From NCBI RefSeq assembly GCF_003932755.1, contig NZ_CP024202.1, forward strand, positions 3,844,001 through 3,908,000: 64,000 bases of DNA, in the 5' to 3' direction. Under the pieces are notes generated by a model that was not told the origin of the DNA, did no database searches, and was given only the letters and a program-made list of their open reading frames with translations. Shown here piece after piece: positions 47,759-56,637 of the stretch. A program made the position numbers and the translations under genes. The stretch is from Methylomicrobium sp. wino1 (GTDB lineage: Bacteria > Pseudomonadota > Gammaproteobacteria > Methylococcales > Methylomonadaceae). Within the stretch, counting starts at the first letter, position 1. Each line of letters starts with the position of its first letter.

Positions 47759-49030
47759 CTACAAGTCATAACTTTGCGGCAGTTGCGGCGGCATGTTTTT
47801 TATCCCGACTCGCCGGCTTTCTGCCAGCAGCATCGGCAGGAAGCGCGATTCCAACCAGTCCGCCAGTTGCAGCCAATGCGGCTGTTGAACGGGCGCGAAG
47901 CCGTGCGCCAGGATCGATTGATTGCGGCTTTTGATTTGATTGAGCAAGTTTTTTTCTTCCGCCTTGATAAATTCGGCAGCCGCACCTTGGGTTTTGACCT
48001 TGACCAACTGCCAAGCCTGGAACAACCCGGCTTGATAGATTCCTTCTCTATTGGGCGTCAGTTCCATACCGGCGGGAATTTCGGCTTTCGCGATGTTGGC
48101 CGTATCGATGCCGCAATGCGATTTCAAGAGCCATTGCGCGGTCCATTCGATCAAGCGGTAAACCCGCGCGACGGCATCGTCGTAGCGGCCTTGCGCGGCG
48201 CGGCGCCGGGCATTGAGATACAAGTCGAGCAGTTGCGCCGGCTCGCGTTTTTCCGGGCGTTGATCGCGCAAACGCATTGCTATCGGCAAATAAGCTCTAA
48301 GTTCGTTCGGCAATCCGGGCGCGTAGTTTTGCAGCAGGTCGAGCGCGGTTTGATGGTTGAAGTTGTCCCATTCGGCAAAAGCGCGGCTCAAATCGCGAAA
48401 ACGTGTGAACCGGCTGCGTAATTGCGCCTGGTTCGGCGCTCTGATGTCTTTGAGCCCGGCCTCGGCTTCGCCATAAGCGAAACGACTCCACGCTTGACGA
48501 TATGGCGAAATTTGCCGTTCGAAGCGGATGTGTTCGATATTGGCCAAGGCCGCGTATTGCGAGCCGTCATGTACCTTGATCAAATCGGCGCGGCTGCCGG
48601 TTACCAGTTGCAGTTGAATGCCTTTCCGCTCCATCGCCGCCATGACCAAGCCGGCGCTCATCGATTTGGTGCCGCCGGTGTAATCGGCCATGATCGACGC
48701 GTTCGGAAACCGCCGCACCAATTCGTCCAATGCTCGATTGCAATCGGCGTAGATTTGGTCCAAGTCGTCCGATAAAGTCGTACACACATCGTATTGCTCC
48801 GGCGTCAATCCGGTTTGCGCCGGGATGTTGGGCAGACTAGGTTTATCGTCCTGAAACGCGGCCTTGATGCAATTGCCGCTACCGGTAATTTGCACGGCGG
48901 AACCGGGCCGTCCAGTCGCGGGGTCTTTGTCGGTGCAGATGAACAAAACGAAGTCGGGGCGCAGGTCGTTGATGGCGGTTACAATCGGCTGATGACTACC
49001 GCCGACGGTGCAGATTAGGATTTGGGTCAT
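47759..49030 (-). CDS. CARF-HEPN ribonuclease, Csm6-like (TIGR02710 type)
   Basis: 423 aa. CARF at the N-terminus with TVGGSHQPIV and ADYTGGTKSMSAG (115-127). The C-terminal HEPN domain has Arg369-x6-His376 in KSRNQSILAHGF, the RNase active site. This family is activated by cyclic oligoadenylate from Cas10 and degrades RNA nonspecifically. Follows csm5 after a REP-containing gap. Confidence 0.9.
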   Translation of the reverse strand: MTQILICTVGGSHQPIVTAINDLRPDFVLFICTDKDPATGRPGSAVQITGSGNCIKAAFQDDKPSLPNIPAQTGLTPEQYDVCTTLSDDLDQIYADCNRALDELVRRFPNASIMADYTGGTKSMSAGLVMAAMERKGIQLQLVTGSRADLIKVHDGSQYAALANIEHIRFERQISPYRQAWSRFAYGEAEAGLKDIRAPNQAQLRSRFTRFRDLSRAFAEWDNFNHQTALDLLQNYAPGLPNELRAYLPIAMRLRDQRPEKREPAQLLDLYLNARRRAAQGRYDDAVARVYRLIEWTAQWLLKSHCGIDTANIAKAEIPAGMELTPNREGIYQAGLFQAWQLVKVKTQGAAAEFIKAEEKNLLNQIKSRNQSILAHGFAPVQQPHWLQLADWLESRFLPMLLAESRRVGIKNMPPQLPQSYDL

Positions 49031-49062
49031 GGTTTGATTATTTTTAGTTGTAGATCATCGTT

Positions 49063-49195
49063 CCCACGCTCTGCGGTTCGGGGACGCTAAAGCGTCCCTG
49101 CCTGGGGTTCCACGGTCTTCCTTGCGAACGCAAACATTGGCTGCCGAAGCAAAATCGGTATGCATTCCCACGGAGGACCGTGGGAACGAGGATAA
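49063..49195. repeat. REP-like palindromes (family A)
   Basis: CGTTCCCACGCTCTGCGG, GGGACGCTAAAGCGTCCC, GGTTCCACGGTC and ATTCCCACGGAGGACCGTGGGAACG within the csm5/csm6-like gap. Confidence 0.75.
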
Positions 49196-49198
49196 AGA

Positions 49199-50854
49199 TC
49201 AATCCTGTAGATAGGCAAGCACTTTCAAGCTGCGTTGTTTCAGTTTCACTTTTTGCTTATTCGTTCCCTCGAAATCCGGAAGCCATTTGCCTGCATCGAC
49301 CATTAACTCTCTGATTTTTTGTGCAATGCGTTTGGCGTCTTCCCCCTGCCATCGGTCCGACTCCAAGGCTTGCAGCAAGCGGGTGTCGTGTTCTTGTTGT
49401 TGAAACGGTTTTAGGAATTCTTCAACTTCCCGGTCTATCGGGCTTAACGCTGCGAGGCGTTGTTGCTCCGCCTCTTGTTGCAGGCGCATTTCCTCTGCGC
49501 GTTGTTGCTCGGCCTGTTTTTTCGCTTCTTCTTGTTGTTGCCGTAATTCGGCTTGTTGTTTGAGTTCGTTTTGTTTGGCCGATTGCCGCTGCAGCCAATC
49601 GATTATGTCTTGATTGCCTCGTTCCAGCCAGTTTTGCAGTTGACTATCCGGGGTTTTCGGATCGATTTCGACCAAGAGCCAGCCGAATGGCAGCAGATTG
49701 GTTCGATTGCCGATGTCGTCGGCGGCCAGCCACCAGGTTTTGGGTTGATTTTCCCATTTTGATTTTTCGCCTCTGCCCTGCATGATTCTAATGTTGCGAA
49801 CGCCATTGAGGGTTAAAGCCTCGGCTCCGCTATGTCTGCCAAGACGCAGCAGGAAGGCTTCGCCGTTATGCAATCGCTGAGTAAGCCCTTTATCCATTAA
49901 CTGTTCCATCTGTCTGAGCCAATCGGCTTGCAGATAATCCCTTTCTTTCATGCCGTTGATTTCTCTCCAGAATAACCCCATATAAAAATCGTTACAGGCC
50001 TTGGCGATGTCTTGTGCTGCCCAGTGCAAGTGTGGCTTAGGTAGTTTGCGGTTATCTTGCACGACGGATTGCGTATCCAACAGCGTTAAACTGCCGGTGA
50101 AACCTTGGTAATGATGAGGCGCCACGCATTCCAATAATTGGTATAGATTGCTGGCTTCGGCTTGCGATTGCAGCAATTTTCCGTTTTTTATGACAGGCTT
50201 GCGTTTGCGATTGACGGCGAATTGTACCTGGCAAGCCGGCTTATCGGCTTTGCCTTGCCAGCCCGCGTCGCCGACCGATATAAGCCGCATCGGATCGGTA
50301 TGAAACTTCCCTTCAAACAAGGATTCTTGCAGTTTTTGGTTCGTTTGTTTACGGTCGATCAAGGGCTTTCCGTCATTGATATCGTCTAACAGCGCTGTCC
50401 TTATAGCGCCTTTGATACTGCTGCCCGGTAAGAGCGGAAGGCCGTCGACCGGATTATAAAAGGTGCGATCGATTTCCAACTTGTTGATGACCCTTCGACC
50501 TTGACCTTCGTGTTGCGCGGTTTGGCCGATCCGTTTTCGATACAACGATTTGATTCCGCCGGCCGTTGGCACGGGGAGCTTGGCAAAGGCCAGTAGTTTC
50601 TCCCTATGGTTATGAAAGAAAGATTGCACCTTGGTTAGCATCGTGTCATCGGGCTTGCCGTTGACGATAGCCAATAATTGTTGTCTGTCGCTGTCGCTCA
50701 AACCAGCCAGCGCAGCCCGGCTATCGAAACTGTATAAAGCCCCTGCTTCATCGTCGATAACATAATTGCCCGGCTCGTAGCTTTCATCGGCGCCAATGTG
50801 AATGGGCGATAACGGTGTGTATTTCAGCGTGTAGTGATTCAAAAAATGTGTCAT
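49199..50854 (-). CDS. csm5: Csm5 with C-terminal coiled-coil extension
   Basis: 551 aa RAMP subunit of the Csm complex, next to Csm3 on the crRNA 3' side. The N-terminal core has LSPIHIGADESYEPGNYVIDD and PGSSIKGAIRTALL, typical Csm5. The start at 50854 overlaps the csm4 stop (ATGA). Odd: usual Csm5 is about 350-400 aa, whereas here residues about 415-470 are Gln/Glu-rich coiled coil (QQQEEAKKQAEQQRAEEMR) followed by an extra about 80-residue helical tail. The extension may mediate contact with another subunit. Confidence 0.9.
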   Translation of the reverse strand: MTHFLNHYTLKYTPLSPIHIGADESYEPGNYVIDDEAGALYSFDSRAALAGLSDSDRQQLLAIVNGKPDDTMLTKVQSFFHNHREKLLAFAKLPVPTAGGIKSLYRKRIGQTAQHEGQGRRVINKLEIDRTFYNPVDGLPLLPGSSIKGAIRTALLDDINDGKPLIDRKQTNQKLQESLFEGKFHTDPMRLISVGDAGWQGKADKPACQVQFAVNRKRKPVIKNGKLLQSQAEASNLYQLLECVAPHHYQGFTGSLTLLDTQSVVQDNRKLPKPHLHWAAQDIAKACNDFYMGLFWREINGMKERDYLQADWLRQMEQLMDKGLTQRLHNGEAFLLRLGRHSGAEALTLNGVRNIRIMQGRGEKSKWENQPKTWWLAADDIGNRTNLLPFGWLLVEIDPKTPDSQLQNWLERGNQDIIDWLQRQSAKQNELKQQAELRQQQEEAKKQAEQQRAEEMRLQQEAEQQRLAALSPIDREVEEFLKPFQQQEHDTRLLQALESDRWQGEDAKRIAQKIRELMVDAGKWLPDFEGTNKQKVKLKQRSLKVLAYLQD

Positions 50855-51807
50855 GAACATTCCTTGGCTTGAAAATTGACGGCTATGACGGGAGCATAGC
50901 CTTGATGTACCGTGGCGGGTAGCGTTTTCGAGAGCTCGCCGTTGCCGCCGATGCCTTGGCCGATAAAGCCGGACGCAGGAGGATTCGTAGCCATTATCGC
51001 GGCGGTTTGCGCCAATAGAATCGGATTTTTAAACGGTTTGCCTTCTTGGTGAACGGCGATATCGCCGTGCCGGCCAAATCGGGTGAAGAGTTGATAATAG
51101 CTGCGTTCAGGCGCGAAGCCCAAGCCTTGCGGAGCACATGGCGCCAGCGTCAAACTGCTATCGGCATCGGCTTGAGAAGGTAACTCGGCGGCTTGAAATG
51201 CTTCCAGCTTGAATTTACCAAGCCCGATGCTGGCATCGCGTCCGAAGCCGAATTCGCCGATATCGGTCAGGCAATTTTGATAATCCTCCGCGCTCAACCG
51301 CTCGGTATCCAATAGCACATAGATATGCCAACGCAGACCGGGAATGAACCATTCCTGTTCGATGCTATAGGGAGCAAAACCTCCCTCGCCTGTCGTATTG
51401 CTTCGCCGGTCGATGGTATTGTGGGGCTGTGGATGTTTTTCACTCAATTTACCGAAGTCGCCGGCGATATCCGCCGCCGTTTTCGCCAAGCCCAACCATT
51501 CCGACACCGGTTTTTCGATTTCCGCTTCGGCTAGCCAACAACGCTTTTTGACGGCTTTTCGATCCGTTCCGTCGATCGGACGATAATAGCTAAACGGTAG
51601 TTTCGGTAACGGTAGATAACCTTGCGGAAAGGCATCGGATGCGACCGCGAACGGCCTGCCTTCGATATAACCGTTTAATAATTCGGTCAGACTTGCTTCA
51701 CCGAACCGGTTGCGAATCGCCCAACACAGTTGACCGAACAAGGTATCGCCTTTTAGCGGCGTCGCGAATGCCGACAACGGCGTAAGCGTCACACTAAAGC
51801 TTTGCAT
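50851..51807 (-). CDS. csm4: Csm4
   Basis: 318 aa RAMP subunit that caps the crRNA 5' handle and contacts Cas10. N-terminal FSVTLTPLSAFATPLKGDTLFGQLCWAIR and late GQGIGGNGELSKTLPATVHQGYAPVI are Csm4 features. Its ATG overlaps the csm3 stop by one base (TGATG); overlaps csm5 by 4 bp. Confidence 0.93.
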   Translation of the reverse strand: MQSFSVTLTPLSAFATPLKGDTLFGQLCWAIRNRFGEASLTELLNGYIEGRPFAVASDAFPQGYLPLPKLPFSYYRPIDGTDRKAVKKRCWLAEAEIEKPVSEWLGLAKTAADIAGDFGKLSEKHPQPHNTIDRRSNTTGEGGFAPYSIEQEWFIPGLRWHIYVLLDTERLSAEDYQNCLTDIGEFGFGRDASIGLGKFKLEAFQAAELPSQADADSSLTLAPCAPQGLGFAPERSYYQLFTRFGRHGDIAVHQEGKPFKNPILLAQTAAIMATNPPASGFIGQGIGGNGELSKTLPATVHQGYAPVIAVNFQAKECS

Positions 51808-52526
51808 CAGACGGCCTCTTTTAAATCGAGTTGTTCGAGTTCCGTTTGAATGTTTCGGCCTTCCAATTGCAAATCTCGAAAGGCGATTTTGCCGTAACCG
51901 CGCGATCCGGAACCGCCCAGGCCGGTCAATTCCAACAATTTCATGCCTTGCAGCACGGTATCGAGCAAGTTTTCATCGTCATGAACGCGAATCGTCAGAT
52001 TGAAATCGAATTTGGCGGTTGCCGGAACGCGCTCGGTATTGCGAGGATGCTCGGCCGTGCCTTTGATTCGGTCAATCATGTTTTCCATTTTGGTTTCCGT
52101 GAGCAGCAGGTTTTTGTCATCCATTTCTTTCGCCCACTCCGGGCATAACGAACAATCCCAGAACGATAGCCGGCTCGGGCCAATTTCAGCCAGTAGATCC
52201 GAAGCAATATCGCCATCGGGCGCGCCTCCGAACAATTTGACTAAGGCTTTCGCTTTATCTAACACGTTGCTATCGAGTTTCTTCAAGTGTTTGAAGCTAA
52301 GCGGTTGCCCATCCGTTTGTCCGACCACGCCTAATTGCCACTCCAAGAGGCTACGCATTTTGCCTTTGATGCTGGAACCTGGAATATAAGGCTGTTGAGT
52401 AATAGGATTTTTGATAACCGGATTATCGGTGCCGCCAATGTGAATTTCGGTGTTGCCGCTACCGATATGAAGACCACTCAATAATTCGATTTGGCCGGTA
52501 AGTTTTTGTATTTTGGTGAGTTGCAT
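51807..52526 (-). CDS. csm3: Csm3 backbone ribonuclease
   Basis: 239 aa. RAMP subunit that lines the crRNA and cuts target RNA every six nt. The catalytic Asp is in GGTDNPVIKNP near residue 34; PGSSIKGKMR and the Gly-rich loop GLGGSGSRGYGK follow. The start at 52526 has GGAGG seven bases upstream; a TTG frame six codons earlier overlaps csm2 and is rejected. Confidence 0.95.
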   Translation of the reverse strand: MQLTKIQKLTGQIELLSGLHIGSGNTEIHIGGTDNPVIKNPITQQPYIPGSSIKGKMRSLLEWQLGVVGQTDGQPLSFKHLKKLDSNVLDKAKALVKLFGGAPDGDIASDLLAEIGPSRLSFWDCSLCPEWAKEMDDKNLLLTETKMENMIDRIKGTAEHPRNTERVPATAKFDFNLTIRVHDDENLLDTVLQGMKLLELTGLGGSGSRGYGKIAFRDLQLEGRNIQTELEQLDLKEAV

Positions 52527-52540
52527 ATTTTTGCCTCCGA

Positions 52541-52921
52541 TCAATTTGGGCGTTCTTGTTTATAAAAGCCCATGAAGGCTTCCATGAATAATTTGAATGT
52601 GTGCAGGGTTTGAGCGCAGATGACTTGTTGCAACCCTTTATGGATCAAGTCAACAAAATTGTCATCGACTAACTTACGGCCTCTCGCATATGCTGCCTTG
52701 GCGTTGATCATCCGAATAAAGGGTAAATAATCATCAAATTTTTCAGGATTTTGGCGTACCTTGCTGTCCCATAAAACAATTTCGTCATAAAACTTTCTGA
52801 GTTGAGTTGCCTTATTGACTCTGTCACCTCCGCTCGCAACAACTTTGGCCACATTTTTGGCTATGTCATTGAACAAGTCCGGGTTGATTTTTTCGCCCGG
52901 TTTACCGATGTTTATTTCCAT
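52541..52921 (-). CDS. csm2: Csm2 small subunit
   Basis: 126 aa, helical small subunit lining the Csm complex: VNKATQLRKFYDEIVLWDSKV and FIRMINAKAAYARGRKLVDDNF are typical Csm2 stretches. AGGAG upstream. Separated from cas10 by a transposase gene and repeats, unlike the usual direct cas10-csm2 order. Confidence 0.93.
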   Translation of the reverse strand: MEINIGKPGEKINPDLFNDIAKNVAKVVASGGDRVNKATQLRKFYDEIVLWDSKVRQNPEKFDDYLPFIRMINAKAAYARGRKLVDDNFVDLIHKGLQQVICAQTLHTFKLFMEAFMGFYKQERPN

Positions 52922-52959
52922 GTTGTTCTCCTGTTTGTCTATGTCGCTTAAATTTCATT

Positions 52960-53140
52960 TCGCGCCGCAAGAGCGGCTTAGGCTTGCTCCCACGCCGGAG
53001 CGTGGGAGCCATGTCTTATGACTCTTACCGTCACCACGCTCCGGCGTTATCGTCTCCACGCTCTGGCGTTATCGTTCCCACGCTCCAGCGTGGGAATGCC
53101 TCCAGGGACGCTCCGCGTCCCGAGTAACAGAGCCAGTCGG
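52960..53140. repeat. REP-like palindromes (family A)
   Basis: Several copies in a row: GCTCCCACGCCGGAGCGTGGGAGC, ACGCTCCGGCGTTATCG, ACGCTCTGGCGTTATCG, CGTTCCCACGCTCCAGCGTGGGAATG and GGGACGCTCCGCGTCCC. They lie just downstream of the transposase gene, whose family acts on such palindromes. Confidence 0.8.
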
Positions 53141-53142
53141 CT

Positions 53143-53673
53143 TCACCACGAGTCTATCTCCAGCAGAGGCTCGCCGCCGAAATAATTCGCCGCACTGGAA
53201 TAACGCCAATGCTCCGGCCTTGCGACATAACCCCGCTTGACCGGATTATGGTGAATGTAATCCAGCTTCTGCCTCATCATCGCTTCGTTGAGTACCAACT
53301 CGGCATGCGCGCCTTCTTGCCAGAACTGATACGCTCTATCCGTTTTATGCGCTCGTTTTGCGAAACGAAGCCGGTCCAGGATGCGATCGACTCGATTTGC
53401 TTGTAGATAATCGATGATCTTCCGTGCCGTATAGGATTTGAAGCTGTTCAGGCATTTATCCAAGCGCTCCGACTGTGCGACGAAGTGCAGATGATTTTCC
53501 AGCACGACGAAACCGTATAGTTTCAAGCCTTGCTCTTTGCGTTGATATTGCCAGCAATCGAGTAGTACCTGCACGGTCTCCGGACGCGTGAAGACCGGCA
53601 GCCATTCCAGTATGGTGCAGGTTAAAAAATGCGGCTGGCCCGGTTCTTTTATCGTGTAGCGGCTTCTTCCCAT
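53143..53673 (-). CDS. REP-associated tyrosine transposase (RAYT)
   Basis: 176 aa Y1/HUH single-strand transposase: NHLHFVAQ (His-x-His metal site), KSYTARKIIDYL, and YIHHNPVKRGYVARPEHWRYSSA near the C-terminus. The true start is MGRSRYTIKEPG at 53673; a longer frame to 54174 reads into a duplicated start region and cas10. Surrounded by family A palindromes, its expected substrate. RAYTs usually are single, non-mobile chromosomal genes, but this one interrupts the cas10-csm2 order. Confidence 0.88.
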   Translation of the reverse strand: MGRSRYTIKEPGQPHFLTCTILEWLPVFTRPETVQVLLDCWQYQRKEQGLKLYGFVVLENHLHFVAQSERLDKCLNSFKSYTARKIIDYLQANRVDRILDRLRFAKRAHKTDRAYQFWQEGAHAELVLNEAMMRQKLDYIHHNPVKRGYVARPEHWRYSSAANYFGGEPLLEIDSW

Positions 53674-53916
53674 AGTGTTTCCTATCTCGACGCGGAGCGT
53701 CTTCGGATGCATTCCCACGCCGGAGCGTGGGAACGATGTCGTATCTGCACGGTCTCCGGACGCGTGAAAATCGGCAGCCATTCCAGTATGGTGCAAGTTA
53801 GAAAATGCGTCTGGCCCGGTTCTTTTATCGTGTAGCGGCTTCTTCCCATAGTGTTTCCTATCTCGACGCGGAGCATCTTCGAATGCATTCCCTCGCCGGA
53901 GCGTGGGAACGATGAA
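53571..53916. repeat. Tandem 176-bp duplication of the RAYT 5' end
   Basis: The segment beginning GCACGGTCTCCGGACGCGTGAA at 53571 recurs at 53747 with few changes. It contains the first about 35 codons of the RAYT gene and one REP palindrome (ATTCCCACGCCGGAGCGTGGGAACG, then ATTCCCTCGCCGGAGCGTGGGAACG). The outer copy carries a second, truncated MGRSRYTIKEPGQTH start (about 53849). Confidence 0.85.
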
Positions 53917-53947
53917 GGCCGCGACGCAGCGTCGCTTCCGAAATCTC

Positions 53948-56635
53948 TTAATCGCGTTGCTGGTATAGGTGGCAAAACAGCGCGACTCGATAATTACTGC
54001 CGTGCCGAATGATGCCGGCATTGGCGATTTCCTCAGCCAGTTCCGCTTGTCGGCGTTTACGCTGTTCTTTATCGAGATGCTTGTTGCGCTCCAGCATGCG
54101 CACGGTACGGTAAGCGAAGTAGCTATGCCAAACCGCGTTTTCCGGCTTTTCGTCGACCTTCTCGGCCATGTCAATCAAGTTGAGCAGGCCGTAAACATAG
54201 CCGGTGCTTAAGTCCATGTCTTCGCTGAGTTCCTGCAATCGTTTCCGGCGGGTTGACAAGGCGCTGAACTCTTCCCAATACATGGCTTGATTAAAACAGT
54301 TGACGGCGTTTTTGGGCGAAGGCACAACTTGACCGGGATTATGCGCTTTGGCTCGCTCCAGCGCATCCTCCGCCATTTCGCCAAGTTGATTAATCGGCAG
54401 GCCGGGCTTGGTGGTGCTGATGCCTGCGGAAAAGTGTACTTCGGGATTGTGCGCGACGTATTCTTGAAAAGCTTGCCGCATTTTGCCGGCCATATTTATC
54501 TGCGACAGCCAAGGACCTATCAGAAAAAAATCGTCGCCTCCGGCGAAAACCGTGTAGGTGTTTCGATATTGGTCATCGGATCGGCACAGCCATGGTAAAT
54601 AAATCGTAAAGAATGCGTTGATTTGCCGAGACAATGCGGCGGTTTTACTGAAACTGGTATCGTCTCCCAGGCCGGATTGAAAGATCATACCGAGATTATC
54701 GACATCGCCTTTTAAAGTCGAAAGTGCCGTAATGCCCTGCCATCGATGGTTTTCCTGCAAGGTTTGATCTTCACAAGCAATATGATTGAGCGTTTTTGCA
54801 TCGCCCAATTCCAATTTGTCCTCGCCGGCATATTTTCCCAATAGCGACTCCGCATGAGCCTTGTCATCAAATATCGGCACATAGGCATTGATCGTTCGTC
54901 TGGCATAACCGTTCCACAATGCGCCATCCGCTGATTTCGGCAGCGAAAAATCCCACGCCCTGAGCAGATTGCCGTTTTTGGCCTGTTCGCCGAATTTGCC
55001 TTGGATGTCTTGGTTTTCGGCAAAACTGATATGGTAGCCGAACACTGGTATTTTCAGTGTGCTGGCCATATTCAAGGATTGCCGAGTAATCAGAATGCGT
55101 TCCCTGCGCGTCAACCATTCCCCGGTTTTCAGTTGATCCCAAGCCAATCTGCTAATACTGGTTTCTTGGTCGAGTTGCTCGCTGGCCGGCGATTTTCCGT
55201 CAATTTTGCAAACGCCTTTATCCTTATCAAAACTATCGAGAAAATCTTTGAAAACAACCGGCGCCGCTGCATCGCCGCATAGATTCAGTCGTTGATTCTT
55301 GGCGATTTCCAGTTGATCAAATAACTTGGTAATCAATGCCTTATACGGACTCGACTTCCCTGGTTTGGCCCGGCGAAAATCGTTACATGTGGCGTCTGTC
55401 CAAGCCAATCCAACCCCTGCTTGCCCCCAACTATGCTGTAAAAACCAGTCGTTTAATTCTTGTTGGACCTGTTGCAGTGTTTCGATGGTCGCCGGCGTAT
55501 TCGACGCCACGATCATGAACTTGCCGGCGGCGTTGATGACTTGGCTCGTGGATGGTAATGACAACGCTTCCAAAACCTTGAGCGCCGCGCACTCGCTGAG
55601 CAATGAGACATAAAAAGAACGGCCGCGCAGCAATTTGGCGGCGCGCTTGTTGGTTTCGCCACCGCTGGCGAAAATGAAATCTTGAATACCGAAAAAGTCG
55701 CCTTGAATCAGTAGAATCTTCTTCTCTTGCCAGCTTTGTTCTTGGGCTTTGAGTGCTTTGGCAGCGTTTTCATCGGTTTCGCCCCGCTCGTGGTGATAAC
55801 GCCACAATGCCGTTGCCAGCGCCGCCGCGACTCGGGAATGGTCGTATAACGAAACATCCGGGCGGATATTGAATGCCGTAGCGGAAGGAATGGCTTGTGT
55901 ATAAACGCCCCATAAGGTTTCAAAATGATCCAGCCATAACGACCAGTTGTTACGGTGCGATTTCGGCAATAATTTCAACGCCTCGACAAAGCCCTGCCAT
56001 AACTTCTCATATTCCTTTTGTGCGGCTTTGTCGTCGTTGCCTTCGCATTTTTCGCTCTTTACCGGAAAAATACTATTTGGCGACAGCGGTTTGAGCGGAT
56101 AACGATACGCATAGTGTTGCTTGTCTTCGCTATGCAAACGTATTTGCTCGAACAAGGTCAACTGCCTTGCGGTGTAGTGATTTTTGCCCGTCTCTGTAAT
56201 ATCTTCGCCGTGATTGTAGGTTTCGAATTCTTCTCGGTCGAAGCCCGATGCCACGCGATCTGCCGTCGCGATGATCCATTGTAAAAAGGTCTCCGGCTTA
56301 TGATGCTTGGCTGCGGCATTGATAAACGAGTCATCGGCTTCCTTGGATTTCCACGAACCGAAAGGCGCGAAATCGGTGCCTTTCAACTCGGGCATGGATT
56401 CTTCGATCAAATCCATCGCTAAACCCGTATAGGCTGCATGAACATGACTGAACCAGCCTTTGTCATCGACATGATTTTTCCGATGCGGACAATAAAGCTG
56501 TTTGTTGGCGTCTAGTATTTCTTGGTCGACCGGTATCCTCGCCCGTTCGGCAAACTTGCCTAAATCGTGTAAAAAAGCAGATAAGGCGATGCGGCTCGAT
56601 TGATCCAATAATTTTCTTTTTTCTTGTTCTTGCAT
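53948..56635 (-). CDS. cas10: Cas10/Csm1
   Basis: 895-aa large subunit of the type III-A complex. The HD nuclease motif (SAFLHDLGKF, His23-Asp24) and the cyclase motif AGGDDFF (GGDD at 699-702), with the partner motif KGDVDNLG (642-649), are intact. So both ssDNA cleavage and cyclic oligoadenylate synthesis are expected. Start at 56635 (MQEQEKRKLLDQSS) with AGGAG eight bases upstream; the longer frame to 56923 overlaps the NE0113-type gene and is rejected. Confidence 0.96.
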   Translation of the reverse strand: MQEQEKRKLLDQSSRIALSAFLHDLGKFAERARIPVDQEILDANKQLYCPHRKNHVDDKGWFSHVHAAYTGLAMDLIEESMPELKGTDFAPFGSWKSKEADDSFINAAAKHHKPETFLQWIIATADRVASGFDREEFETYNHGEDITETGKNHYTARQLTLFEQIRLHSEDKQHYAYRYPLKPLSPNSIFPVKSEKCEGNDDKAAQKEYEKLWQGFVEALKLLPKSHRNNWSLWLDHFETLWGVYTQAIPSATAFNIRPDVSLYDHSRVAAALATALWRYHHERGETDENAAKALKAQEQSWQEKKILLIQGDFFGIQDFIFASGGETNKRAAKLLRGRSFYVSLLSECAALKVLEALSLPSTSQVINAAGKFMIVASNTPATIETLQQVQQELNDWFLQHSWGQAGVGLAWTDATCNDFRRAKPGKSSPYKALITKLFDQLEIAKNQRLNLCGDAAAPVVFKDFLDSFDKDKGVCKIDGKSPASEQLDQETSISRLAWDQLKTGEWLTRRERILITRQSLNMASTLKIPVFGYHISFAENQDIQGKFGEQAKNGNLLRAWDFSLPKSADGALWNGYARRTINAYVPIFDDKAHAESLLGKYAGEDKLELGDAKTLNHIACEDQTLQENHRWQGITALSTLKGDVDNLGMIFQSGLGDDTSFSKTAALSRQINAFFTIYLPWLCRSDDQYRNTYTVFAGGDDFFLIGPWLSQINMAGKMRQAFQEYVAHNPEVHFSAGISTTKPGLPINQLGEMAEDALERAKAHNPGQVVPSPKNAVNCFNQAMYWEEFSALSTRRKRLQELSEDMDLSTGYVYGLLNLIDMAEKVDEKPENAVWHSYFAYRTVRMLERNKHLDKEQRKRRQAELAEEIANAGIIRHGSNYRVALFCHLYQQRD

Positions 56636-56637
56636 AT

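Noticed and set aside
53143-54174. 343-aa reading frame covering the RAYT gene and upstream DNA
   Set aside because: The N-terminal half is the duplicated RAYT start in other frames plus the end of cas10; the real gene begins at 53673.
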